Below, piece after piece: positions 23,637 through 34,092 of a stretch of 37,003 nucleotides of DNA. Each line of letters opens with the position of its first letter. Positions within the stretch are counted from its first letter, which is position 1. Under the pieces are notes generated by a model. The model was not told the origin of the DNA and did not search any database. It saw only the letters and a program-made list of their open reading frames with translations. The position numbers were made by a program, and so were the translations under genes. Location: the NCBI RefSeq assembly GCF_001270965.1, contig NZ_LGIA01000069.1:1-37003 (forward strand), given 5' to 3'. The stretch comes from Sunxiuqinia dokdonensis (GTDB taxonomy: Bacteria > Bacteroidota > Bacteroidia > Bacteroidales > Prolixibacteraceae).

Positions 23637-26438
23637 ATGACAGACAATAAAATCACAGCAGCAGAAATACATATTAAGGGGGCCCGAGTGCACAACCTGC
23701 AAAGTATTGAACTCAAAATACCGCGCAATAAACTTATGGTGATTACCGGATTGTCGGGATCTGGAAAATCGTCGTTGGCTTTCGATACGCTTTATGCCGA
23801 AGGCCAGCGGCGCTACGTTGAAAGCCTCTCATCCTATGCCCGCCAGTTTTTGGGCAGAATCAACAAACCCGAAGTGGACTTTATCAAAGGAATTCCGCCA
23901 GCCATCGCCATTGAACAAAAGGTAAACACACGCAATCCCCGGTCAACGGTGGGAACTTCGACCGAAATTTACGATTACATGAAACTGTTGTATGCTCGAA
24001 TTGGCAAAACAATTTCACCAGTATCAGGACAAGAAGTGAAACGCCACCGGGTAACTGATGTGGTCAATTACATGTCTTCTTTTCCGGCTGAAACCCGGAT
24101 ATTGATTGCTGCGCGGCTGGCTGCTAAAAATGGCCGTTCGGTTTTGGAGGAAGCGGAATTGCTGCTCCAACAAGGATTTTCGCGAATTGAAACGCCGAAT
24201 GGCATTCAACGCATTGACCAATTGTTGGCCGATCAAAACACTGATTTTTGCTCGGGGCAGTGCAACATTGTGATTGACCGCCTGCAGGCCAGCCAGGACG
24301 AAGACAATGTAAGCCGGATGGCTGATTCGGTCGAAACCGCTTTTTTTGAAGGACACGGCTCCTGCATCATCAAAGTTTACGAAGGCGAAACGGTAACGGA
24401 GCAGACTTTTTCAAACCTGTTTGAAGCCGACGGAATGGAGTTCGAAGAGCCATCAGAGCACCTGTTCAGCTTTAACAACCCGGTGGGCGCGTGCACAACT
24501 TGCGAAGGCTATGGCAAAGGAATTGGCATTGATGAAGACCTGGTCATTCCGGATAAGTCGCTTTCCATTTACCAGGATGCGGTCGCTTGCTGGAAAGGCG
24601 ACAGTATGCAAAAGTGGAAGCTGGAGCTGATTCAGCATGCCTCAAAATTTGATTTTCCCATACACAAACCGTATTATGAGTTGAACGACGAACAGCGTCA
24701 ATTGCTGTGGGAAGGAAATCGTTATTTTGAAGGGCTGAATGCTTTTTTCAAGATGCTGGAATCGAACAGCTACAAAATTCAATACCGGGTGATGCTTTCG
24801 CGATACCGTGGAAAAACAAACTGTCCCGATTGCCGCGGAACCCGGCTAAAAAAGGAAGCCGGCTATGTTAAAGTTGCCGGACAATCCATTCAGGATTTGG
24901 TTTTAATGCCGGTCAATGAGCTGAAAGATTTTTTCAAACAGCTTGAGCTCAGTGAGCACGAGCAAAAAGTTGCTAAACGTATTTTAATTGAAATCAGTAA
25001 CCGGCTCGATTTTTTATACGATGTTGGATTGGGTTACCTCACGCTGAACCGGCTCTCCTCTACCCTCTCTGGTGGTGAGTCACAACGCATTAACCTGGCC
25101 ACATCGCTGGGCTCAAGCCTGGTTGGTTCGTTGTACATCCTGGATGAACCCAGCATTGGCTTGCACCCCAAAGACACCGAACGCCTGATTGGTGTCTTAC
25201 GCAAACTCCAGCGAATTGGCAATACCGTTTTGGTGGTGGAACACGATGAAGAAATTATTCGCGCTGCCGACGAGATTATTGACATCGGCCCCGAAGCCGG
25301 TATTCATGGCGGGAAACTCGTTTTCCAGGGAGATCACAAACAATTGTTGCAGGCCAAAAACAGTTTGACCGCCGACTACCTCAATGGCACCAGAAAGATT
25401 GAACTACCCGAACGACGCCGAAAATGGAATAACTTCATTGAGATAAAGGGTGCCCGCGAAAACAACCTGAAAAACATCAGCGTGAAGTTTCCGCTGAACA
25501 CGATGACGGTGGTCTCCGGTGTGAGCGGATCGGGAAAATCGACCCTGGTGAGCCGGATTCTATACCCGGCAGTAGCCAAGCTTCTTGGGGGCTATGGCGA
25601 AAAAACCGGGCAGCATGATACCATCACAGGCGACATGAAACGCCTGACTTCCGTCGAATTTGTCGATCAAAATCCCATTGGAAAGTCTTCTCGCTCCAAC
25701 CCCGTGACCTACCTGAAAGCCTACGATGAAATACGCAAGCTGTATGCCGATCAGCAGGCATCGAAGTACCAGGGATTCAAACCCTCACACTTTTCATTCA
25801 ACGTGGACGGCGGACGATGTGAAGAATGCCAGGGCGAAGGCGAAATCAAAGTGGAAATGCAGTTTATGGCCGACATTCATTTGCAGTGCGAAAGCTGCCA
25901 TGGCAAACGATTCAAGGATGAAATTCTGGAAGTACAATTCAAAGGAAAGAACATTCACGACATCCTGGAAATGACCATCAACCAATCCATCGATTTTTTC
26001 GGGGAATGCAAAGGCAGCACCGAAAAAAAGATTGCCAAAAAGCTGCAACCCCTGCAGGATGTTGGGCTGGGCTATGTCAAGCTGGGGCAGAGCTCATCCA
26101 CCTTATCGGGTGGAGAAAGCCAGCGGGTCAAACTGGCCGCATTCCTCGCCAAAGAAAAAGACTCGCCAGCCCTGTTTATTTTTGATGAGCCAACGACCGG
26201 GCTTCACTTCCACGATATCAAAAAATTGCTGGATTCGTTCAATGCCCTGATTTCACGTGGACACAGCATCATCATCATCGAGCACAACCTGGATGTCATC
26301 AAGTCGGCCGACTGGATTATTGACCTGGGCCCCGAAGGCGGAAAAAATGGTGGCCATGTACTGTTTGAAGGAACACCGGAAGAAATGATTAAAAATTCAA
26401 AATCATACACGGCACTTGCATTGGCTGAAAAATTGTAA
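23637..26438 (+). CDS. uvrA: Excinuclease ABC subunit A
   Basis: A 933-residue UvrA, the damage-recognition ATPase of nucleotide excision repair. It has two ABC modules, with Walker A loops [13 protein letters not shown] near residue 35 and [10 protein letters not shown] near 627, and signatures [12 protein letters not shown] and [12 protein letters not shown]. The zinc module CEECQGEG with CESCHGKRF is intact in the second half. In the first half only CTTC remains before CEGYG; the preceding CxxC pair is absent, as I recall for other Bacteroidota UvrA. I use the ATG at 23637; the frame extends to a TTG at 23592. Many Bacteroidota have two UvrA paralogs, so this may be one of them. Confidence 0.96.
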   Translation: MTDNKITAAEIHIKGARVHNLQSIELKIPRNKLMVITGLSGSGKSSLAFDTLYAEGQRRYVESLSSYARQFLGRINKPEVDFIKGIPPAIAIEQKVNTRNPRSTVGTSTEIYDYMKLLYARIGKTISPVSGQEVKRHRVTDVVNYMSSFPAETRILIAARLAAKNGRSVLEEAELLLQQGFSRIETPNGIQRIDQLLADQNTDFCSGQCNIVIDRLQASQDEDNVSRMADSVETAFFEGHGSCIIKVYEGETVTEQTFSNLFEADGMEFEEPSEHLFSFNNPVGACTTCEGYGKGIGIDEDLVIPDKSLSIYQDAVACWKGDSMQKWKLELIQHASKFDFPIHKPYYELNDEQRQLLWEGNRYFEGLNAFFKMLESNSYKIQYRVMLSRYRGKTNCPDCRGTRLKKEAGYVKVAGQSIQDLVLMPVNELKDFFKQLELSEHEQKVAKRILIEISNRLDFLYDVGLGYLTLNRLSSTLSGGESQRINLATSLGSSLVGSLYILDEPSIGLHPKDTERLIGVLRKLQRIGNTVLVVEHDEEIIRAADEIIDIGPEAGIHGGKLVFQGDHKQLLQAKNSLTADYLNGTRKIELPERRRKWNNFIEIKGARENNLKNISVKFPLNTMTVVSGVSGSGKSTLVSRILYPAVAKLLGGYGEKTGQHDTITGDMKRLTSVEFVDQNPIGKSSRSNPVTYLKAYDEIRKLYADQQASKYQGFKPSHFSFNVDGGRCEECQGEGEIKVEMQFMADIHLQCESCHGKRFKDEILEVQFKGKNIHDILEMTINQSIDFFGECKGSTEKKIAKKLQPLQDVGLGYVKLGQSSSTLSGGESQRVKLAAFLAKEKDSPALFIFDEPTTGLHFHDIKKLLDSFNALISRGHSIIIIEHNLDVIKSADWIIDLGPEGGKNGGHVLFEGTPEEMIKNSKSYTALALAEKL

Positions 26439-26471
26439 ATGCCCATTTGCGACCATCCGAGAATTGGCCTA

Positions 26472-26506
26472 TTTTCTTTCAAACGAAAGAAAAATCGATA
26501 TCTTTA
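26472..26506 (+). promoter_or_regulatory. Hairpin and candidate -7 box between uvrA and the next gene
   Basis: TTTTCTTTC (26472-26480) and GAAAGAAAA (26485-26493) form a perfect 9-bp AT-rich stem soon after uvrA. TATCTTTA (26499-26506) differs by one base from TAnnTTTG and lies about 100 bp before the next ATG. Confidence 0.3.
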
Positions 26507-26609
26507 CACCCGCACAAATGCGTGAACACTGGAAGTTTAAACAGACGGTTTTAGAATTAGAATGTAGCCCGAAGAACACAACTTTCCAATAACAATAAAT
26601 AAGTATCAA

Positions 26610-28391
26610 ATGAATTTAAACAAACACACATTCAGCATTCCGGTCATGGGACTGGGATACACCATAGACACACCAGTCCGTGTGGCGCACTTCGGAATTT
26701 CGTCGGTCATTTCTTTGGTCGATGATATTTTGATGGAGAAAATGCGTGAATTTTACAGCCAGAAGTTCGACATTCCTTACCAAACAATTAGCAATAAGGT
26801 GGAAGACTTTCGGGCAAAACGCATTACGGCGTACCTGAATTTGGTCGATGAACTGGTCAACAGGAAATACGACGAGCTGGTTGAAAACCTGCACAAGAAG
26901 GAGGGCGAACTGGAAAAATATTTGGACATGCTCCCCTATTCCAAACAGATTCGCGAAAAATTCAACCATTTGCTGGAGAATAAAAGCCTGACCGATGTGA
27001 AAAACTGGCTGCGCACGACCTTGCGCCCGGGCAGTATCGATGTCAACATCATGACCAAGCTGGACAAGGCAAACTACCTGAACCGCGAACAACTACCGGT
27101 AGAATACAATGATGCACACGCTGCCCTGCGTGGATTTGCCAACAGCAAATTAAGCTCTTCGCTGGTGCTTTCGGCCGGAATGAACCCAAGATTGTACAGC
27201 TACCTTGAAAATTTCAGCGATTTTTATCCGGATGAAAATGGCCAGCTTCGCAAAAAAATCACCTTAAAAGTGAGCGATTTCCGTTCGGCTATGGTTCAGG
27301 GACGCTTTTTGGCAAAAAAAGGAATCTGGATTTCGGAATACCGCGTTGAATCGGGTCTGAACTGTGGCGGACACGCTTTTGCTACCCAAGGTTACCTGCT
27401 CGGCCCCATTCTACATGAATTCAAAGAAAAAAGACAAGAGCTGATTGACTCAACTTTCGAAGTTTATCAATCAGGATTAAAAGAAAAAGGACTGGAAGAA
27501 CTGAGCCAGGCACCCGAAATAAAAATTACGGCCCAGGGTGGCGTTGGAACCAACGAAGAACACCAGCTGCTACTCGAAGAATACAATTTGGACAGCGTAG
27601 GCTGGGGCAGCCCGTTCATGCTGGTTCCGGAGGCCTGCAACATTGACGAGGAAAGCTTAAACCTGCTAAAAAATGCGGGAGAGGAAGATTTGTATTTGAG
27701 CGACGCATCGCCGCTTGGTGTGCATTTTAACAATGTGAGAGGTGCCAGCCAGCAAAAGGCCATTCAGAACTACCTGGATGAAGGAAAACCTGGTTTTCCC
27801 TGTACCAAAAAATACCTCATTTTCAACACCGAATACACGGAAATACCGATCTGCACCGCTTCAAAACAATACCTGAAAAAGAAATTGAAAGAAGTAGATG
27901 AATCGGAAATGACTCCAGATGAAAAGCTCTACAAAAAAAGCAAACTAACTGAAAAGGAATGCCTTTGCGAAGGGCTGACCAATTCCACTTACCTGGCCAA
28001 CGGGCTGGAAACCGACAGCAAACGCACCGGTGTCAGCATTTGTCCCGGGCCAAACATTGCCTATTTCAAACAAGTGGTTTCGCTGAGGGACATGGTTGAC
28101 CACATTTATGGAAAAATCAACTTGCTGAAAGGTGTCAAACGACCAAACTTATTTTTGAAAGAGTTGCATATGTATGTTGAATTTCTTGAGAACAGGCTGA
28201 AAGAGGCACGCGAAGCAGAGGACAAAAAACAACTGATTTATTTGCGGAAATTCCAGGCCAACCTGAAGGACGGAATCAACTACTATCAGGAGTTTTTCAA
28301 GAAATACGAAAACAAGCTTCAAGAAATGAAACGCGATGTTTTCAGCGAATTGGAAGGTTTCACTCAGAAACTGGAAAGAAACAACATCTAG
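26610..28391 (+). CDS. Conserved hypothetical protein with nitronate-monooxygenase-like motifs and a Cys-rich C-terminal part
   Basis: A 593-residue protein that I cannot name. The N-terminus FSIPVMGLGYTIDTPVRVAHFG and the segment ITAQGGVGTNEEHQLLLEEY, followed by WGSPFMLVPEA, parallel the FMN phosphate-binding loops of nitronate monooxygenase/IMPDH-like TIM barrels. Residues 30-150 form a helical insertion. Cysteines at 252, 398, 415, 451, 453 and 478 could bind a metal or Fe-S cluster, with CLCEG and ICPGPN the most striking. The last 90 residues are a charged coiled coil. No signal peptide is seen. It is monocistronic, ending in a strong bidirectional terminator. Flavin binding is inference. 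Confidence 0.75.
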   Translation: MNLNKHTFSIPVMGLGYTIDTPVRVAHFGISSVISLVDDILMEKMREFYSQKFDIPYQTISNKVEDFRAKRITAYLNLVDELVNRKYDELVENLHKKEGELEKYLDMLPYSKQIREKFNHLLENKSLTDVKNWLRTTLRPGSIDVNIMTKLDKANYLNREQLPVEYNDAHAALRGFANSKLSSSLVLSAGMNPRLYSYLENFSDFYPDENGQLRKKITLKVSDFRSAMVQGRFLAKKGIWISEYRVESGLNCGGHAFATQGYLLGPILHEFKEKRQELIDSTFEVYQSGLKEKGLEELSQAPEIKITAQGGVGTNEEHQLLLEEYNLDSVGWGSPFMLVPEACNIDEESLNLLKNAGEEDLYLSDASPLGVHFNNVRGASQQKAIQNYLDEGKPGFPCTKKYLIFNTEYTEIPICTASKQYLKKKLKEVDESEMTPDEKLYKKSKLTEKECLCEGLTNSTYLANGLETDSKRTGVSICPGPNIAYFKQVVSLRDMVDHIYGKINLLKGVKRPNLFLKELHMYVEFLENRLKEAREAEDKKQLIYLRKFQANLKDGINYYQEFFKKYENKLQEMKRDVFSELEGFTQKLERNNI

Positions 28392-28418
28392 TAAGGATTT
28401 CAAAACCTAAAGTAAACT

Positions 28419-28455
28419 AACAATGTCCGTTGAAGCCTATTCAACGGACATTGTT
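28419..28455. terminator. Bidirectional terminator between convergent genes
   Basis: A perfect 16-bp stem (28419-28434 with 28440-28455) closes a 5-nt loop, flanked by a T-rich end on the plus strand and by TTAGTTTACTTTAGG on the minus strand. It serves both the 593-residue protein gene and the convergent MATE gene. Confidence 0.88.
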
Positions 28456-28464
28456 GTTTTCATC

Positions 28465-29799
28465 TCAGTCAAATTTTCTCCATTCCCTCGAGATAAAATA
28501 AGTCACAATCAAGGCCGAACAAGTGTCGGCAATGGGCATGGAAATCCAGATTCCGGTTAATTCCAAAAAATCAGGAAGAATATAAAGCAGCGGAATTAAG
28601 ACGATGACCTGTCTCAGCAAAGTTAAGAGCGTGGCAATTTGCGCTTTTCCAACCGATTGGAAAAAGTTGCCCACCACCACCTGGAATCCAACCAAAGGCA
28701 AAGCCAACATGGCCAGGCGCAAGCCTTGTTTCCCAATGGTCAGCAGCTCAGGATCCGACGAATTGAATAGTCCGACAATCGCTTCGGGAAAAGCCTGAAC
28801 CAGTACAAATGCCACCAACGAGATGACCGTTGCTGAAATCATGGCCAGGCGCAAGGTTTCCTTGACCCGGCTGCCGGCATTGGCGCCATAATTAAAGCCA
28901 ATAATGGGCTGTGTGGCCATATTGATCGCCACGATCGACATCACAATCAGGGTGATCACCGAATTGATGATGCCCATGGCTCCAACCGCCAAATCGCCCC
29001 CAAAGCGAATCAGCTTGGTATTGATGAGCGCCTGCACCGCAGAGTTGGCCGTTTGCATAAAGAACGGGGCCATACCAATGGCCAGAATTTCGTTCATAAT
29101 CGGCACTTCAATTCTGAAGTATTTGGGACGCAGTTTCACAATCGACCGGCTGCTTCGAAAATGAAACAGCACCCAAACCGTGAGCGCGATCATGGAGATG
29201 ACCGTCGCATAAGCCGCGCCCTTCACCCCCAAATCGAACACAAAAATAAACAGCGGGTCAAGGACGATATTCAATCCCGCACTCAGAATCATGGAGTACA
29301 TGGCAATCCGGGCATTCCCTTCGCTTCGAATCACATTATTCAGTGAAAAACCCACCACCTGAAAGACTGTGCCGAGCAAAATGATATTCAGGTAGTCGTT
29401 GGCATACTCAATGGTTTCGGGCGTAGCGCCAAACATTTCCAGCATGGGCATCTTTATGGCAAACCCAATCAGGGTAATCAGCCCCGATGCCAGGATCATC
29501 AATATAAAGCTATTCCCCAACACCCGTTCGGCCTTTTCCATGTCGCGGCGGCCCATGTTGATGGACACCAGCACGCCGGCGCCAATGCCAATCAGCATGC
29601 CAAAAGCCATCACAATCAACATGACCGGGAAAATCACCGACACCGCGCTCAGGGCCACGGCACTCACCCCCTGGCCAATAAAAATACGGTCGACAATATT
29701 GTACAGGGCATTCACAAACACCCCAATAAAGGCAGGTATAAAATATTTCAGCATCAGACGCGGAATACTCCCCTCGCCCAACTCTTTGGTTTTATCCAT
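28465..29799 (-). CDS. MATE-family efflux transporter
   Basis: A 444-residue inner-membrane protein with about 12 hydrophobic segments and MATE features: FIGVFVNALYNIVDRIFIGQ in the first helix, GVLVSINMGRRDMEKAE, and in the second half a repeat with MATQPIIGFNYGA. The family exports drugs or metabolites by Na+ or H+ antiport. I use the ATG at 29799 (MDKTKELGEG); the frame runs to a TTG at 29820. An A10 run directly precedes it on the plus strand. No regulator is adjacent, so the substrate cannot be inferred. Confidence 0.94.
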   Translation of the reverse strand: MDKTKELGEGSIPRLMLKYFIPAFIGVFVNALYNIVDRIFIGQGVSAVALSAVSVIFPVMLIVMAFGMLIGIGAGVLVSINMGRRDMEKAERVLGNSFILMILASGLITLIGFAIKMPMLEMFGATPETIEYANDYLNIILLGTVFQVVGFSLNNVIRSEGNARIAMYSMILSAGLNIVLDPLFIFVFDLGVKGAAYATVISMIALTVWVLFHFRSSRSIVKLRPKYFRIEVPIMNEILAIGMAPFFMQTANSAVQALINTKLIRFGGDLAVGAMGIINSVITLIVMSIVAINMATQPIIGFNYGANAGSRVKETLRLAMISATVISLVAFVLVQAFPEAIVGLFNSSDPELLTIGKQGLRLAMLALPLVGFQVVVGNFFQSVGKAQIATLLTLLRQVIVLIPLLYILPDFLELTGIWISMPIADTCSALIVTYFISREWRKFD

Positions 29800-29882
29800 C
29801 AAAAAAAAAATTGTCTGCAAATGTACGGATTCGATTCAACAAATCAGCCATGGCGCCGTTCCCATTATTCTTCAGGAAATAC

Positions 29883-29890
29883 TAAATTTG
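29883..29890 (+). promoter_or_regulatory. Candidate -7 box of the HEAT-like gene
   Basis: TAAATTTG matches TAnnTTTG exactly, 13 bp before the first ATG at 29904 and 19 bp before that at 29910. No clear -33 TTTG is seen. Confidence 0.35.
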
Positions 29891-29903
29891 CAGCTTAAAG
29901 TAA

Positions 29904-30458
29904 ATGCTCATGACCACAGAAAACTCAAAAAAGATCAGTATACGTACCGTCGAACGCCTAAATTCAGCCGATACAAGCCTGGCGGTTCAAGCCATTACGG
30001 ACCTCAAGGAAACGGGAAATGTCAATTACATTCCGGTTTTGGTTGAGTTGTTACATACCTCCAGTGATCAGGAAGTGAAATCGCAGGTGCGCGTGCTGCT
30101 CGCCGAAATAAAGCAAACCGATGCCATTCCTTTGTTAATTCAGGCCATTGAGAATAAAAAATACGCCGGCGAACTACAACCATTGGTTTCGGCTTGCTGG
30201 GAAAACGGACTGGACTACAGCATGCACCTGTCGCTGTTTATCGATCTGGTGATTGAGCAGGAATTGCTGGTTGCCTTCGAAGCCTACACGGTGATTACCA
30301 ACATGTCGGGAAAAATTTCAAAAGAAATTGTTGAAAAAGAAAGTCGCAAGCTGAAGGAAGCCATGCTAAAGTCGGATGACCAAAAGAAAGAACTCATGCA
30401 CGATTTACTACATTTCCTTCCGGAGTTTGAAAGGGGAATCGAGCCCCAGGCCTACTAA
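29904..30458 (+). CDS. HEAT-repeat-like protein
   Basis: A 184-residue all-helical protein. Residues 15-90 read as HEAT-like pairs (SLAVQAITDLKETGNVNYIP, then EVKSQVRVLLAEIKQTDAIP), consistent with a small scaffold or adaptor. The second half is acidic and helical (EIVEKESRKLKEAMLKSDDQ). No catalytic motif or signal peptide is seen. An internal ATG at 29910 is an equally good start. It precedes two PorP/SprF genes by 18 bp, and could share their transcript. Its function is unknown. Confidence 0.8.
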   Translation: MLMTTENSKKISIRTVERLNSADTSLAVQAITDLKETGNVNYIPVLVELLHTSSDQEVKSQVRVLLAEIKQTDAIPLLIQAIENKKYAGELQPLVSACWENGLDYSMHLSLFIDLVIEQELLVAFEAYTVITNMSGKISKEIVEKESRKLKEAMLKSDDQKKELMHDLLHFLPEFERGIEPQAY

Positions 30459-30476
30459 TCCTTAAAATAACAAACT

Positions 30477-31439
30477 GTGAATCGATTTGGAATGATCTTG
30501 ATCCTTCTTGCGTTCACCAGCCTCCTTCATCCAGGCAAGGCTCAAGAGTTTATTGATATCCAGCGATACACCACGCCCATATTGCTCAATCCCTCATTCG
30601 TTGGAGCTACCCGTGGCGACCGACTGATGGTGACCCTGCAAAGTACCCGCCGCCAGGATACACAAGCTTTGGCAAAAATGGCCAGTCACGACTTTTTCAT
30701 TCGGAAGAACTCGTTTGGCCTGGGCTTTTTGGGTGGGGTCCGCATGGATTATACCCAAGAGGTATTTGCACCATTTGCCGAAGCGTCCTACGCAAAATAT
30801 CTTCCCGGGGCCAACCGGAAATATTTGGTTCCGTCGCTTACCTTCGGTTTTCAACAACCGCTACGCGAGCTGAGTACCTTCGTGTCGGAGCGCATCCGGC
30901 AATCGGGAAGCGGCACACCCATCGGCGGATTTTTTGGAACCACCGAGCTTGTTGCCGGGGCCGGTATCCTGTACTCCGACTACCATGGCTCGGTGGGAAT
31001 TTCAAGTAAATTCAGACGATCGTACAAGAAAAATCCACAAACCGAGGACTTCAACACATCGATTTTTGACCTGCTGCTGCATGCCGAAAAGATTTTCACC
31101 TGGCACCAGCGCGGCTTGCTTTCGCGAAGCTTCCTGATCCGGCCCCGCGCGGTGCTGCACTACAGCAACGAGTTTGCGCAGGCCTTTGCCGAAGTCACCG
31201 TTCAGCGCAAGCAGTTTGAAGCCGGGCTCGGTTTTCTCCCAAATTTTGATACCGGGAACAGCCAGGTTTCACTTAACCTGGGCTACAATTTCAAGCTGTT
31301 AAAAGTGAATTACCTGGGAGCCATTTTAAACCAGCATGGCGAATTCAGCCACCCCATGCACAGTTTGACCATCTCCGTCATTTTTCCAGAGCTCACCCGT
31401 TTTGGCGAAGCTGTTCCGGCGCTGATCCGCAATCTTTGA
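30477..31439 (+). CDS. PorP/SprF-family type IX secretion membrane protein
   Basis: A 320-residue outer-membrane protein of the PorP/SprF family. Members anchor or assist export of gliding/type IX secretion substrates. A signal peptide ends near GKAQEF, and the family start (RYTTPILLNPSFVGA, normally Q(Y)-x-x-P-x-x-x-NPA(F/Y)-x-G) is present. The C-terminal half shows repeated amphipathic strands and an aromatic end. The frame begins with GTG at 30477; an ATG at 30492 lies inside the signal peptide. A second PorP/SprF-like gene follows 112 bp downstream. No SprB-like adhesin is in the window. Confidence 0.88.
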   Translation: MNRFGMILILLAFTSLLHPGKAQEFIDIQRYTTPILLNPSFVGATRGDRLMVTLQSTRRQDTQALAKMASHDFFIRKNSFGLGFLGGVRMDYTQEVFAPFAEASYAKYLPGANRKYLVPSLTFGFQQPLRELSTFVSERIRQSGSGTPIGGFFGTTELVAGAGILYSDYHGSVGISSKFRRSYKKNPQTEDFNTSIFDLLLHAEKIFTWHQRGLLSRSFLIRPRAVLHYSNEFAQAFAEVTVQRKQFEAGLGFLPNFDTGNSQVSLNLGYNFKLLKVNYLGAILNQHGEFSHPMHSLTISVIFPELTRFGEAVPALIRNL

Positions 31440-31551
31440 ACCTGCTCAATTGCTGTTTTGCAGCACGAACTTGCTTTCTATCTGCCAGTTTCAAACTTAA
31501 ATGTTAATTTTACTGCCCGTTTAATCGAACAACCCAAAATCTGATCGTTGC

Positions 31552-32528
31552 GTGAAAAAGGCTTTCGTCGTCCTTATCCTACTAAATATCTGCATGCTGA
31601 CCAATGGCCAGGATGCCAACTATTCACAATTTTACGCCAACCCACTCTATCTCAACCCAGGGTTTACCGGAACTTCGGCAGCGCCAAGGCTGGTTGTCAA
31701 CTACCGCAACCAATGGCCTCAAAAAGGAAACACCTACGTCAATTACAGCTTATCGTGCGATCAGTATTTTAAAAAGATGAAAGGCGGAGACTGGGTGCGC
31801 AGTTTCAAAACAGCACCGAATTGAACGGGCTGATCGAAACTTCCTCAGGATACCTCTTTTATTCGCACCACGTTAAAATGAACGAGCGCCTTTTCTTTGA
31901 TCTGGGTCTTCAGGTCGGCATGACGTATAAGAAATTGGATTACGGACGGCTCATCTTTCCGGACATGATTGATCAACTCACGGGCATTACTTTTCCCGGA
32001 AATGGCGAACAGCCCGAAAACGCAAGCCTGCTGTATCCTGATTTTGGGGTGGGTGCCCTTGGGCAATACGATGCTTTTTATTTTGGATTCAGCCTCATGC
32101 ATCTCACCCAGCCGGATGAATCGGTTTTTGTGGGTGATCAGAAAGGCCGCCTGCCCATGAAAATCACCCTGCACGCCGGATCGCGAACCCGAAAGTGGCA
32201 CCGCGGCTTGCTGTCGCGCGAATTTACCCTATCGCCAAACATCATTTACCAACAGCAGGGCGCATTCAAGCAAATCAACCTGGGCATGTATATCCTGGAA
32301 AAATCGCTGGCTGGCGGACTTTGGTACCGGCAAAACCTGGGCGTACAACCCGATGCGGTGATCGCCATGATTGGCATTATGAAAGACCGCTTCAAAATTG
32401 GCTACAGCTACGATTATACCTTGTCAAAACTATCGAATTACGCCAGCGGATCGCACGAATTTTCCCTGACTTTTTTCATTGGCGAAAAACACACCAACCG
32501 CGATGCACTGATGATTCCTTCGCTTTAA
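31552..32528 (+). pseudogene. PorP/SprF gene broken by an apparent GA duplication
   Basis: The first frame (31552-31824, GTG start) has a signal peptide and ANPLYLNPGFTGT, then KKMKGGDWVRSFKTAPN and a stop. The second frame (to 32528) supplies the rest, YLFYSHHVKMNERLFFDLGL onward. Removing one GA from GAGA at 31787-31790 joins them as KGGLGAQFQNSTELNGLIET, which fits the family's GGLG turn, giving a 324-residue protein like its 320-residue neighbour. The frames are offset by exactly two bases. It is a recent pseudogene, a phase-variable gene, or a sequencing error. Confidence 0.85.
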
Positions 32529-32584
32529 GCAAGCGGGAACTTGCTGGTCATTGGTGTTGCGAATGGAATTTGAAACTTGGAATT

Positions 32585-33886
32585 TCACTTTTTCGATCCA
32601 AACGGAGCAAACCGATATTGAAAGCTAAACTGAATATCGGGGGCGTTATTCACCAAAAACAAATCTTCGCCACAATAAATATTGAATTCGTTGCCGTTTT
32701 TCTGAAAGCCGAGGATAAAATAAGTTTTCAGCGAAAAATGGTACAAAGATGCGGGCGTAATTTTCGACAAATAGAATTCCTGCGAAATCGGTTCACCTTC
32801 CCAAACATCGCCTTCTTCCAATACGTCCACGCCAATTTCGTAGTATCCGGTTTGATCCCACGAAAATGAATTGCCTTTCATTAAAGGATCCTGATAATTC
32901 AGCAATAAACCAATCACCACCGTATTTTTCTTTTGCGACATCAGGTTTAGGGCCAGCAAACTTCGGCCATGTTTGCGGTACTTCCAATCGATTGCCCGAA
33001 TGCCATCGCCCACTTTCAGCGCGCGTTGGTCAGTGATTACGCCATCAATGGCCCAGGTCAAGCTGCTTTTAGGCCCCAGCCTGAAATCGTTTCGAATGCC
33101 AGCTGAAAATCCTGGAATAATATAGCGGTGAAGCTCATTCAGCGGGATAGACAGGTGAGCCCCGACTTGCGTATCGACATGCCATTTTTCGGTCTTTCGG
33201 CTCAAAAGCTGACGATAATAGTGGGCATCAACAATGGAGGTAAACACGTCGCCTTTGTCTTTCCGAAACGACTTACCCGTTTCATCATCAAACTGAATGG
33301 ATGCCCGGTTGAATGGAAATAAACGCCGTCCGTAGTTATCTTCGATGGCAAAGTTGGAATGAAACGCCTCGATGAAGCTGTCGCTCACCAAAAAGGTAAG
33401 CGGCGATTGCCCTCCCGACAACTGGTGAACATTGAAATTTACAATGAAACTGTGTTTGCTGGTCCAGGTATTGAGGTATGAAAACTTTAGATGGTGCAAC
33501 ACCCCGTCCGACTGAAACAACTTATCCTTTGTTTCAATGTTCATGGCTTCGAAATACTCCGGACGCCACGACATGTAAATATCTTTCAGCTCATTTTGCT
33601 GGCTGCCCGTCAGGTTTTGCGGATATAAAAAGCGGGCTTGCGGGTGCCAGACGTTGGCCATGGTATAACCGATAGACAGTTGGTGTTTCCGGGGGCTTGC
33701 CGAAGGAAAATAAAACGGCAGATCGAGGGCAAAGATGCCAATCGGGCTTTCGGGATTGATTTCAGGATAATAGATGGGAACCTGCAGGACTTCTTCAAAA
33801 TCATTTTCTGACTGGCAAAAGGCAGGAGCAAAACCATAGCCGACCAACAACAAAAAGATGATTAATCGCTCCCCCATTTTTCTCAT
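32585..33886 (-). CDS. Predicted outer-membrane beta-barrel protein
   Basis: A 433-residue protein with a signal peptide (about 1-24, ending APAFCQ) and alternating amphipathic strands throughout, ending in the aromatic-rich QFSFQYRFAPFG typical of barrels. Several segments (HQLSIGYTMANVWHPQARF, GDGIRAIDWKYRK) resemble DUF3187, but I am unsure of that. No TonB box or plug domain is seen, so it is not a TonB-dependent receptor. It is convergent with the PorP/SprF pair. I use the ATG at 33886; the frame begins with TTG. The function is unknown. Confidence 0.75.
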   Translation of the reverse strand: MRKMGERLIIFLLLVGYGFAPAFCQSENDFEEVLQVPIYYPEINPESPIGIFALDLPFYFPSASPRKHQLSIGYTMANVWHPQARFLYPQNLTGSQQNELKDIYMSWRPEYFEAMNIETKDKLFQSDGVLHHLKFSYLNTWTSKHSFIVNFNVHQLSGGQSPLTFLVSDSFIEAFHSNFAIEDNYGRRLFPFNRASIQFDDETGKSFRKDKGDVFTSIVDAHYYRQLLSRKTEKWHVDTQVGAHLSIPLNELHRYIIPGFSAGIRNDFRLGPKSSLTWAIDGVITDQRALKVGDGIRAIDWKYRKHGRSLLALNLMSQKKNTVVIGLLLNYQDPLMKGNSFSWDQTGYYEIGVDVLEEGDVWEGEPISQEFYLSKITPASLYHFSLKTYFILGFQKNGNEFNIYCGEDLFLVNNAPDIQFSFQYRFAPFGSKK

Positions 33887-34092
33887 TTTCAACTTTAGCC
33901 AGCTAATTTAGAATTTTACACAGAAAGTGACAACCGGCTGAAAATCTTTTCAGAATATTTAACGATTGAAACGGATACCCAGACACAACCAACGAATTAT
34001 TCGATTCAGGATTAAACAGGCGCGAATCATTTCATGAAAAACGATCGTAAGCTTCGGGTAAAATTCCTTTTTTTTGATGAACTTTGAGGCCA

